In this document: positions 45,401 through 49,600 of the stretch, piece after piece
How the letters are laid out: every line of letters starts with the position of its first letter
Position numbering within the stretch: position 1 is the stretch's first letter
Assembly: GCA_033964015.1 (NCBI GenBank)
Contig: CM066914.1
Coordinates: 16,633,637-16,697,636, forward strand
Source: Scolanthus callimorphus
Lineage: Eukaryota > Cnidaria > Anthozoa > Actiniaria > Edwardsiidae
Direction of reading: 5' to 3'
DNA length: 64,000 nt
The notes under the pieces: generated by a model
Told to the model about the DNA's origin: nothing
Databases searched by the model: none
What the model saw: only the letters and a program-made list of their open reading frames with translations
Position numbers and translations under genes: made by a program

Positions 45401-45627
45401 AGTCAAATGAAACATTGACAACACTATCTGTATCACATTCAGGGTTGCGATAAATCGGATCACTGCAGAGAAATGGGTCTAATTGGCTTACCTGGGATGA
45501 TTTTAGCACTGCCTTCGCAAATGTTCGACACTAAACTCGTGACAAAATATATTGTAATCGCAAAAAGTATTACATTTGTTGACTTGAATGTTCTGCATTG
45601 GCCGTGTCCAGAACTAAACAGCTGCAT
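1..45627 (-). CDS. LRP1: LRP1-type giant endocytic receptor (63 exons, C-terminus cut by window edge)
   Basis: Type I membrane receptor that binds and internalises many ligands. I joined 63 exons by GT/AG sites; every phase agrees apart from five single-base frame breaks (near 2593, 16942, 18182, 21007 and 23736). Order: signal peptide, 7 LDLa, 2 EGF, propeller, EGF, propeller, EGF, 8 LDLa, 2 EGF, four propellers each followed by an EGF, 10 LDLa, 2 EGF, propeller, EGF, 11 LDLa, 2 EGF, propeller, EGF, C-terminal EGF run, membrane helix, tail. About 4,583 codons are visible; human LRP1 is about 4,544 residues. The RLRR site and the tail (GNPSF, then FSNP) align with LRP1; the 7-8-10-11 LDLa pattern is that of LRP2. 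The start ATG has an in-frame TGA 12 bases upstream. Exon coordinates are given in the block entries. I name it LRP1 by tail and furin site; an ancestral LRP1/2 is the alternative. Confidence 0.9.
1317..1364. repeat. GC-rich perfect hairpin, copy 1
   Basis: GGCGCGCGGGATTCCTGTG at 1317-1335 and its exact reverse complement at 1346-1364, with a 10-nt loop. It sits about 50 bp beyond the donor of the LRP1 transmembrane exon and is part of a longer repeat starting near 1261 (ACTAGCCTGGGAGCC). Confidence 0.9.
1412..1499 (-). other. LRP1: LRP1 exon 61: transmembrane segment
   Basis: Eighty-eight nucleotides encode [20 protein letters not shown], then VLFYC and the stop-transfer residues RRR. The hydrophobic run is about 21 residues, a single-pass type I helix at about residues 4508-4528. 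The donor GTAAGT gives phase 2 and joins exactly to the tail exon (CA plus C makes His). Confidence 0.85.
1572..3923 (-). other. LRP1: LRP1 exons 55-60: juxtamembrane EGF run with Ser/Thr/Pro linker (one frame break)
   Basis: Exon 55 (3801-3923) is the EGF closing propeller 8 ([12 protein letters not shown]). Exons 56 (3232-3322), 57 (2944-3132), 58 (2498-2604), 59 (2295-2420) and 60 (1572-1645) encode about four more EGFs, joined mid-module with phase 2 introns after CxC. Exon 57 holds a linker rich in Thr, Ser and Pro between two EGFs. Exon 58 is one base short at the GG near 2593-2594; restored, it reads [10 protein letters not shown] and CTFYGGRC. Vertebrate LRP1 has six EGFs in this run, so this one is shorter. 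Exon 60 ends in a short stalk (SVLAHTGNS). Confidence 0.8.
2038..2273. mobile_element. Diverged MITE related to the GAGCAG subfamily
   Basis: Left end GAGCAGATTTCGAATGACTG, right end inverted GAGCACATTTCATATGACT. Contains two copies of a segment with CGTGAAATGACT and ACCAATCA. No TA flank on the left, so old or truncated. In the LRP1 intron before the last EGF exon. Confidence 0.6.
4851..5161. repeat. Degenerate tandem repeat overlapping the LRP1 exon 53 donor
   Basis: Units of about 53 bp with GTCGCTATAGAGAGGG and CACACGTTACCGTTAAGAGG. The last unit (about 5120-5161) contains the true exon-intron boundary of exon 53 (CACACGTAC at 5142-5150 is the donor, CCGTTAAGAGG is exon). A second unit at 5035-5054 repeats that boundary with two mismatches. 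Confidence 0.75.
5535..5786. mobile_element. TA-flanked MITE, GAGCGG family, copy 1
   Basis: Ends GAGCGGATTTCACATGACTG and its reverse complement, flanked by TA on both sides; 252 bp, no coding frame. It is intronic, between LRP1 exons 53 and 52. About 90% similar to the copy at 27565. Confidence 0.85.
6335..6592 (-). mobile_element. tRNA-derived SINE
   Basis: Read on the minus strand, the head has an A-box-like TGGTCCAGCGTTACGG (6569-6584) and a B box GGTTCGACTCC (6530-6540), as in RNA polymerase III promoters. The body runs to a 3' part with GGGACGTTAAAGAACCAC and GACGTAATAAAC. It has no intact tRNA cloverleaf, so it is a SINE rather than a tRNA gene. In the intron between LRP1 exons 52 and 53. 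Confidence 0.7.
6914..7160. mobile_element. TTAA-flanked MITE, AGGGAGGC family, copy 1
   Basis: AGGGAGGCTGTCACG and its inverse at the two ends, each bounded by TTAA; 247 bp. TTAA duplication and AGGG ends fit a piggyBac-type non-autonomous element. In the intron between LRP1 exons 51 and 52. Confidence 0.85.
7602..7853 (-). other. LRP1: LRP1 exon 51: EGF and calcium-binding EGF before propeller 8
   Basis: A 252-nt phase 1-1 exon encoding [12 protein letters not shown] through the first EGF and then DVNEC with [10 protein letters not shown], the fourth EGF/cbEGF pair of the receptor. Confidence 0.85.
8295..11627 (-). other. LRP1: LRP1 exons 45-50: EGF and LDLa cluster IV (eleven repeats)
   Basis: Exon 45 (11384-11669) begins with the EGF closing propeller 7 (11523-11627) and then the first LDLa. 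Exon 46 (10577-11038, 462 nt) carries four repeats without introns; exons 47 (9827-9974), 48 (9433-9632), 49 (9102-9245) and 50 (8295-8543) complete eleven repeats, as in cluster IV of LRP1 and LRP2. Repeats span the 45/46, 47/48 and 48/49 junctions. Exon 48 repeat 1 reads DSCDE, with an additional cysteine where SDE is usual. Confidence 0.88.
10041..10318. repeat. Two consecutive inverted repeats
   Basis: First: ACCCAATTCATGTGTTGATT to CTGAACTGGGT (10041-10149), with the core ATTCCTTTGGGTGG repeated inverted. Second: GAGATCTCATTTTTCCGTG to CACGGAAAAATGAGATTT (about 10168-10313). Both lie in the intron between LRP1 exons 46 and 47. Confidence 0.65.
11792..11934. mobile_element. 143-bp element with 17-bp perfect inverted ends
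   Basis: CTTGTTCCCAGAGCCTC and its exact inverse bound the segment. No coding frame. Between LRP1 exons 44 and 45. Confidence 0.75.
12267..13573 (-). other. LRP1: LRP1 exons 43-44: EGF, calcium-binding EGF and beta-propeller 7
   Basis: Exon 43 is 983 nt, the longest in the gene, holding three LDLa repeats or parts, two EGFs (13328-13573; the second is DIDEC with [10 protein letters not shown]) and half a propeller (IYWTQG, NLYFSDR). Exon 44 (12267-12637) supplies [14 protein letters not shown] and YVYWTDW and ends phase 0. This is the single propeller between clusters III and IV. Confidence 0.85.
13574..18250 (-). other. LRP1: LRP1 exons 39-43: LDLa cluster III (ten repeats, two frame breaks)
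   Basis: Exons 39 (18140-18384), 40 (17681-17949), 41 (16887-17141), 42 (16013-16262) and the 5' part of 43 (12928-13910) give ten LDLa repeats, the same count as cluster III of LRP1 and LRP2. Several introns here split a repeat rather than separate repeats: 40/41 (phase 0), 41/42 (phase 1) and 42/43 (phase 2). Exon 39 is one base short in the AAAA run at 18181-18184 and exon 41 one base short near 16939-16946; in both cases the expected cysteines return in the shifted frame before the donor site. Confidence 0.85.
13911..16012. other. LRP1 intron 42 (2.1 kb), no recognised content
   Basis: AT-rich intron between exons 42 and 43. I see no LDLa, EGF or other coding exon and no clear inverted-repeat element, apart from a repeat near 15945-16005 that is shared with 16815-16880. 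Confidence 0.5.
18269..18370 (-). other. LRP1: LRP1 exon 39, first part: EGF closing propeller 6
   Basis: The 5' part of exon 39 (whole exon 18140-18384) encodes [11 protein letters not shown] to YRC, the EGF that ends the run of four propellers. The remainder of the exon is the first LDLa repeat of cluster III. Confidence 0.8.
18440..18616. repeat. Inverted repeat
   Basis: CAATAGACCTGTGGTTTG on the left; the right side holds CAAACCACAGG and GACAGGTCTATTG, the same arm in inverse with a short insertion. Just upstream of LRP1 exon 39. Confidence 0.55.
18868..21107 (-). other. LRP1: LRP1 exons 35-38: EGF end and beta-propeller 6 (one frame break)
   Basis: Exon 35 (20834-21107) ends the EGF ([15 protein letters not shown]) and begins the propeller with [12 protein letters not shown]; it then loses frame at a CCC run near 21006-21008 and resumes as [15 protein letters not shown] and VLFFTDY. 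Exon 36 (20281-20452) has QVYWIDA, exon 37 (19571-19735) LIYWSDWG and LYWADA, exon 38 (18868-19097) FVFWYDL. Without the missing base exon 35 hits a stop codon. Confidence 0.8.
21286..21414. mobile_element. Single end of an AGGGGCAC element, opposite orientation
   Basis: Ends in GTGACGGTGCCCCT then TTAA, and the adjoining sequence resembles the reverse complement of 26420-26560. No left end was found. In the intron between LRP1 exons 34 and 35; left boundary is approximate. Confidence 0.5.
22902..23020. mobile_element. Short palindromic MITE
   Basis: Arms around CCATCATCAACCG (left) and CGGTTGATGATGG (right), roughly 119 bp overall, between LRP1 exons 32 and 33. No coding frame. Confidence 0.65.
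24057..24239. mobile_element. TA-flanked MITE, GAGCAG subfamily
   Basis: Ends GAGCAGATTTCGTA and, inverted, GAGCAGATTTCGTATGACTG, flanked by TA. The interior differs from the GAGCGG copies and is GC-rich (GCGCGGTACTG). Located in LRP1 intron 31. Confidence 0.7.
25683..25849. repeat. Palindromic repeat with tandem TGACGTCA sites
   Basis: Loose inverted ends (CCTAGTCCCTGGCGTTC and GAACGCCTGGGACCAGG). Inside, a 16-bp unit AACGTGACGTCACAGG is repeated, giving TGACGTCA at 25744 and 25760 and CGACGTCA at 25728. TGACGTCA is the consensus cAMP-response element. In the intron between LRP1 exons 29 and 30. Confidence 0.7.
26420..26560. mobile_element. Single end of an AGGGGCACTGTCACGG element
   Basis: TTAA followed by AGGGGCACTGTCACGGTTG, with no matching second end downstream. 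It is similar, inverted, to the segment ending at 21414. Right boundary is approximate. Confidence 0.55.
27565..27805. mobile_element. TA-flanked MITE, GAGCGG family, copy 2
   Basis: Same ends (GAGCGGATTTCACACGACTG) and same interior as copy 1, flanked by TA, 241 bp. It lies 14 bp upstream of the acceptor side of LRP1 exon 27. Confidence 0.85.
28323..28430. repeat. Long palindrome
   Basis: Arms AATTAGACTACGAGTTCGAG (from 28323) and the inverse ending at 28430, about 35 bp each with three mismatches or fewer, around a CGCG-rich loop. Directly followed by a second palindromic element. Confidence 0.75.
28434..28612. mobile_element. Inverted-repeat element with 23-bp ends and inner hairpin
   Basis: Ends TTAGTAGAAACCCACTAGC and inverted TTAGTAGAAACCCACTCGC; an inner hairpin at about 28521-28560 (CGCTACTCACTATCTAT and its inverse). 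It ends 15 bp before the donor of LRP1 exon 26. Confidence 0.75.
28627..30991 (-). other. LRP1: LRP1 exons 22-26: beta-propeller 3 and closing EGF
   Basis: Exons at 30752-30991 (IYWSDV), 30042-30195 (NLYWSDM), 29802-29939 (YLFWTDWG), 29256-29524 (VYWIDA, LYWTDW) form six YWTD-type blades. Exon 26 (28627-28743) is the closing [13 protein letters not shown] to HRTC. Phases run 1, 2, 2, 1, 1. This begins the central set of four consecutive propellers between LDLa clusters II and III. Confidence 0.85.
30292..30542. mobile_element. TTAA-flanked MITE with AGGGGCACT ends
   Basis: Left end AAGGGGCACTCGCACGC and inverted right end AAGGGGCACTCACACGC, bounded by TTAA; 251 bp, no coding frame. It lies between LRP1 exons 22 and 23. 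Confidence 0.8.
31184..31369 (-). other. LRP1: LRP1 exon 21: EGF end and calcium-binding EGF before propeller 3
   Basis: The exon completes the EGF begun in exon 20 ([16 protein letters not shown]) and then encodes a calcium-binding EGF, IDLDEC with [10 protein letters not shown]. It is 186 nt, phase 1-1. Confidence 0.85.
33028..33239. mobile_element. Inverted-repeat element rich in GCGCTTGCG motifs
   Basis: Ends GGCTGGTTCACAC and, inverted, GGCTGGTTCTCAC; inside, many AACGCAAGCGCAAG motifs in both orientations. About 212 bp, between LRP1 exons 18 and 19. Confidence 0.7.
33541..34050. repeat. CAGA-type simple repeat with CATTCAAT interspersions
   Basis: Runs of CAGACAGACAGA with CATTCAATCAGA and CATGCAGTCAGA, about 500 bp, between LRP1 exons 17 and 18. 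Similar shorter tracts occur at about 160-330 and, as TGTCTGTCTG, at about 3410-3680. Confidence 0.85.
34521..34778. mobile_element. TTAA-flanked MITE, AGGGAGGC family, copy 2
   Basis: Same interior as the copy at 6914 (shared GTATCGTCCCGTAACGAT and ATCCATCCGACCA), ends slightly diverged, TTAA on both sides, 258 bp. In the intron between LRP1 exons 16 and 17. Confidence 0.8.
35761..35880 (-). other. LRP1: LRP1 exon 15: EGF closing propeller 2
   Basis: A 120-nt phase 1-1 exon encoding [18 protein letters not shown] and NLTC, the usual LRP EGF that packs against the propeller bottom. It sits between propeller 2 and LDLa cluster II. Confidence 0.85.
36006..36085. repeat. 12-bp tandem repeat CTCAGTCCCCGG, six copies
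   Basis: Six essentially perfect units in the intron between LRP1 exons 14 and 15. Confidence 0.9.
36162..37184 (-). other. LRP1: LRP1 exons 13-14: beta-propeller 2
   Basis: The second half of exon 13 gives [22 protein letters not shown] and NVYWTDV; exon 14 (36162-36553, 392 nt) gives AWSDWG, LYWTDA and YIYWTDW and ends in NPSRQQ just before the next EGF. The exon 13 to 14 junction is phase 2, as at the equivalent position of every other propeller in this gene except propeller 5 (phase 0 there) and propeller 7 (phase 1). Confidence 0.85.
37185..38800 (-). other. LRP1: LRP1 exons 11-13: beta-propeller 1 and its closing EGF
   Basis: Exon 11 (38586-38800) carries IYWTDV, exon 12 (37786-37979) carries [13 protein letters not shown], and the first part of exon 13 (36787-37701) carries YLFWTDW, LYWADA and LYFSDW. 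These are the repeating YWTD blades of a six-bladed propeller, which in this family releases ligand in acidic endosomes. The closing EGF lies inside exon 13 at about 37185-37295 ([12 protein letters not shown] to NKTC). Exon 13 is 915 nt and runs on into propeller 2 without an intron. Confidence 0.85.
38943..39096. mobile_element. GC-rich hairpin element, copy 2 (complete)
   Basis: Outer ends CTAGCCT and AGGCTAG; inner arms GGCGCGCGGGATTCCTGTG (38999-39017) and the inverse with one mismatch (39029-39047). The same stem as at 1317. About 154 bp, nearly a full palindrome, in the intron between LRP1 exons 10 and 11. Confidence 0.75.
39362..39973 (-). other. LRP1: LRP1 exons 9-10: EGF and calcium-binding EGF before propeller 1
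   Basis: Exon 9 (39857-39973) encodes a six-cysteine EGF ([10 protein letters not shown] to GLTC). Exon 10 (39362-39484) opens with DVDEC and contains [10 protein letters not shown], the calcium-binding EGF pattern CxNxxxxYxC. Both exons are phase 1-1. The same EGF/cbEGF pair precedes propellers 3, 7 and 8. Confidence 0.85.
39559..39659. repeat. Palindromic element with 25-bp arms
   Basis: ACAAATGTTCTCTGATTTTC at the left and its near-exact inverse at the right end, with CCGTGG/CCACAG next to them. Between LRP1 exons 9 and 10. Confidence 0.7.
40372..44550 (-). other. LRP1: LRP1 exons 2-8: LDLa cluster I (seven repeats)
   Basis: Seven exons of 114-123 nt, all phase 1-1, each encode one LDL-receptor class A repeat: 44437-44550, 42943-43059, 42232-42351, 41598-41714, 41063-41182, 40716-40835 and 40372-40494. 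Each has six cysteines and an acidic calcium cage of the type CDGxxDCxDxSDE. Repeat 2 has a one-residue longer loop ([11 protein letters not shown]) and repeat 4 reads DFTDE instead of DxSDE. Vertebrate LRP1 has two repeats here and LRP2 has seven. One-repeat-per-exon with symmetric phase 1 is the classic setting for exon duplication and shuffling. Confidence 0.9.
43060..44436. other. LRP1 intron 2 (1.4 kb), no recognised content
   Basis: AT-rich, with a short ATG repeat near 44388-44408. No missed cysteine-rich exon was found on the minus strand. Confidence 0.5.
45492..45627 (-). other. LRP1: LRP1 exon 1: start codon and signal peptide
   Basis: Forty-five codons plus one base. A polar n-region of about 18 residues is followed by a hydrophobic stretch ([15 protein letters not shown]) and a plausible cleavage region ending near SNICEG. 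The ATG has G at -3 and an in-frame TGA four codons upstream, so translation cannot start earlier in this exon. The donor GTAAGC gives phase 1, matching the next exon, which begins by completing a glycine codon. The intron from 44551 to 45491 holds nothing I recognise. Confidence 0.85.
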
Positions 45628-46667
45628 TACTTCCTCTCAAAGGATTCTTTCATAGGGGCACATTCCTTTCAGTCCTGCTTCTCCTTTAATTTTTAGCAGT
45701 TTCGCTTTGCAAAGTCCAAACGCCGTGCATTGCGTTCTAAAATCAAGTCATTTGCAATATGCTAATTTAGTCAATCAGTCATTCCCAGACCGACCGTGCG
45801 TAAAACAGCGTAAATTCGTGATTCTGATGCACCTCGACACTTCAGATACAAGAGTTGGCTGATTTGGGTCAACAAGAAACTCAGTTTTCTCACAAGTTAT
45901 CGCATGATCAATTTGAACAATAGCTTCCGCATTGTTTCTTCCCCAAAAGAATGTGTTTCGGTGTAAACTGTTTAACCGGAAGTGCGCAGATTTTTACAGA
46001 ATCGAATCCGGATATGGAAGATGGAAGCAATTCAGAGTACCGTTCTTTAAAAATCTGCTGAAAGGGGAATTCTCACTGCCTTGCAGGCATTTTTACACAC
46101 TACTTCAGTCCGGAGAGGTCAATAGGCTAAAATTCTGAGTCATTATCAAAAACAAAAAAACAAAATCATTTGCCAACAGTTTCGTTTGCCGTATTATATA
46201 TGTTTAGCGGTGTCCATGAGTGGGGGACGGGGGTGGGGGCGAACATTAAACAGGATCGAACAGGAGCCCGTGAGCTCATGAAGTCATGGGCTCCTTACAT
46301 AAAAATGTTTGCAGAACATAGATTTGTTTTTGAACACTTGAAAAACTACGCTATGAAGTTACGTTACGGTCTCCCTGTGGAATTTTACACATCAGTCCCT
46401 GGAACCGAGGTTTGTAGCCGCCGCATATACATTTTGAGCGGGAGGTTTTATTTTTGTAGCGAGTTTTTCAACTTTGCTTTTAGTGTACGTAGTCATTCTT
46501 TAATTGAACCTTTAGAGGAGAACCATAGAGCATCGCTAGAAGAAAGAGAAAACGATTGCGACGAACACTGACGTGTGGACGTAATTTCCAAATCAACGCC
46601 ACAGTCTCTTCACGTTCTCTCTTCCGACACTCGTACAACATAGCTCCAGAGAGCCACCAGAGCTAAA
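45628..46667. promoter_or_regulatory. Shared divergent upstream region of LRP1 and THYN1
   Basis: The two start codons point away from each other 1,040 bases apart, so both promoters and 5' UTRs must lie here or in unseen upstream exons. I see no convincing TATA box or CpG-dense core. An open frame at 46170-46571 (plus) resembles no family I know and ends before THYN1 begins. The call as a bidirectional promoter rests on geometry alone. Confidence 0.4.
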
Positions 46668-49600
46668 ATGCCGCCAAGAAAGAAACGTCGCACGACTTCA
46701 ACATCACAAGTTACAAACGGTTTGTAACGTTATGGATCACGTCATTTTTAAGAGGCGTTGTCTGAGAAAGCGGTCCAGGTCATAAAAGTGGGGGGTAACC
46801 GATTTCCTTCAAACTTGTGGCAGAAGTTACCCTTAGTGAGATATCCAAGAAGCCACTTTGGTTTTGTTTTCCAGCTTTTTCTTTCAAAGTTACAGGGGTG
46901 GTCTTGTTTTTGCCCCTTCGACCCCCAAAATTCAGTGTTTCAAGGGGGTATGTTATAACCAACCTCAAACTAAGCACAGGGAATATTTGGAATTATTTAT
47001 TGTACGGTAGATATCTACTATGAATACCCTTTGACGTGAAGTAGATGATGTTGGTATAGGGTCGCTTGGTCGAGAGAGAACTGGCACTAGTTATGAGCAA
47101 TTTTGAAGAAATTCAAATCTACTAAAAATTGCAATATTTCAAAAAATTAATTCTTTTTACTGCAACAGTACCTGAAAATAATTTACCACCACGAGAGACC
47201 TTGACCCTTCTTCTTTCCAAATCAGATGAGAAAAATTTGGGCATTTCATAATTTAAACGGTTTTGAAGCCAAATAACAAGCATGATGACACACCGGACAA
47301 CACTACAAAAATGTCAATTTTATGACTCTAGTTGTAATTCTTGGCAACAAACTGGCACGAAATATTATCAATTGGTGCAAATTACGAAAACAAAAACTGA
47401 AAGAGTGCAATATTTTGCAAAAATAGCGATTTCGACCCTAAAAAGGGCAATACTGTGCTTGAAGGGCAATACAATGTGGAATTGTTAACAGTTATTGTTG
47501 TTGACAATGTTCTTTCTAAAATTGTACTTCTAGATTGTTGTTGATATCTTTCGAACACTATGTTGGGTAAGTTGGGTTTATCTGATCACAGTTTCCAACG
47601 ATGTTGACTCTATGGGAATTAAGTGAATCCCTCTCGATGCCTCCTGTTTATAGTGCTATAAAAATCCACCACAACGCAAACGAGTAAATGAACCCATACC
47701 ATATTCTCTATTTGTATCCATCAAGATATGTTCACCTTTGCAAACTGACTACTGGTTTACTATTAACAACAAGACGCATAACTGCGTGAACTCGGGCTTC
47801 TTTCTATATTGATATTTATAGAATCAAAATGTTAAATCTGGAGAAATCTTAAATTACATTTGAATGCTTATTCGATTATAGCTGTCATTAGTACGTTTAA
47901 AAAACATGATCGTTTACTTGTTTTTTTTTTTTCTGGCGAAAATACTTAGATGTATCATTAATTCTAAGAAAAAGTTGAATTGAAAGCAAGAACTTGCAAA
48001 CTAGTAAATCGCTCTGGGTCATTGAGAAATATTCTAAGGGGCCGACCATTTGACTTTTGAAGGGAAAGGGAGGGTTTTGGAAAAACAATTCCTACACGGC
48101 CCAAAGAGCCGAAACAAAAAATAGTGCATCCTTTGTTTCGATGTAAAAAAAGTCAACCATAGCAAAAAAATATATATATATATATATTGCACGCCAAATG
48201 CCTCTGAATATCTTGCCCACCCCCCTCAAAAGTCAAATGGTTGGTCCCTAAGTATATTTTCACTAAAAGCGGAACTGCTCACTTATGTCTTGATAAGCGT
48301 GTAAGGGTCGATGCTGTGGACCGAAACAAAACATGGGCTGAGACTAATCAGTGATTCAAAGGTCAAGCTTAATCAAACTACAGTAATGCATTGCCGTTTT
48401 AAAATAAAATGCAGCGTATCGATTCGAGGAATATTAGTTTGTAATTGTGTATCTCTGAAAAAAGGAAAATCCAATAGCCACAGGTTTCTAAGCGCTCGGA
48501 TTAGCTTACGGGTGCTTCCGTAGAATCAAATTAGCCTCCAATATAAACAGATTAAACATATGTCGTTCTTCCATCATAAATTCAACAAGAAATTTCAAAA
48601 ATAGTAGTATTTTCGCTTTTTCCCTTCATTATAAACGACTAGACGCCCAATCAAGCAAAATGCGGATTTCAGCATCAAAACCAGGGATGGATAAATTAAG
48701 GAGTCAGATGGACTGAAACACTAGGCATAGAGGTAACGTAAATAACAAGAGCTTTCCGGCAACAGAAGCTTATAGAATGTTCGTTGAAGTTGCGAGAGAG
48801 AGGTGATGCAATATACCGTTGTAATTACGATAAAGTCTCACTTCGAGTTGCAGCGCTTTCATTGGCTCACCAGCCGACATGACTGTGTTGCGATACTTAA
48901 CCCTACTTGAACCTGCTCCGTGCGTCCGAAGGCAGAAAAAAAAGAAAGAAAGCCAAATTTATGACTGGGGTTCCACAGGAAGCCCGAGTAATAACAGGGA
49001 AATCAAGACAAAAACAAAAGCAGCATTATCAGTCGAGGGCCGGCTGTGATCAGTCTTATGTCTAGAATATTCACGGGGAAATCGCCAGCATTTAGCAATA
49101 ACGCACCAGATCAGCAGATATAATCGTGATATTTGAAGTATCTATCCGTCTGGCGCTCCACAAAATATTCTAATCATTTTTAGGCGTCGATGAGGGCTAA
49201 ACGTTGTATTTACGAGATGATACAAACTTACTACAGCAGCCTGAACGCGACCGGGTAGCCATTTTGGACGTATGATTTCAACGAACCTGGGGCAAGTTGA
49301 ACTCTTTTCCGCGCAAGACGTTTATGTCCTTGTATATAGCAGGGTGGGGTATTTTGGGGCGATCACTTCTTTTTAGGCGAGCGAACGAAAAGGGGTATCT
49401 CTCAAAACCTGAAGCCCTAAAAGTTGCAGTGTCCAACCTAGAGACTTGAGAAATCGGAAACGTTTTTACCCTCCACCCCAAAAGAGGTATTTCGTGCTGC
49501 TGAATGCATGCAGGGAAGACTGGATAATGATTTTATCATGTTCTGCTCGTATAGAGGATCATCAGAAATATCATATGGGCTTGATACTCGATGGAAAAAG

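Noticed and set aside
46170..46571. 133-codon open frame upstream of THYN1 on the plus strand
   Set aside because: No recognisable family, no conserved motif pattern, and it ends about 100 bp before the clear THYN1 start. More likely 5' flank or UTR.
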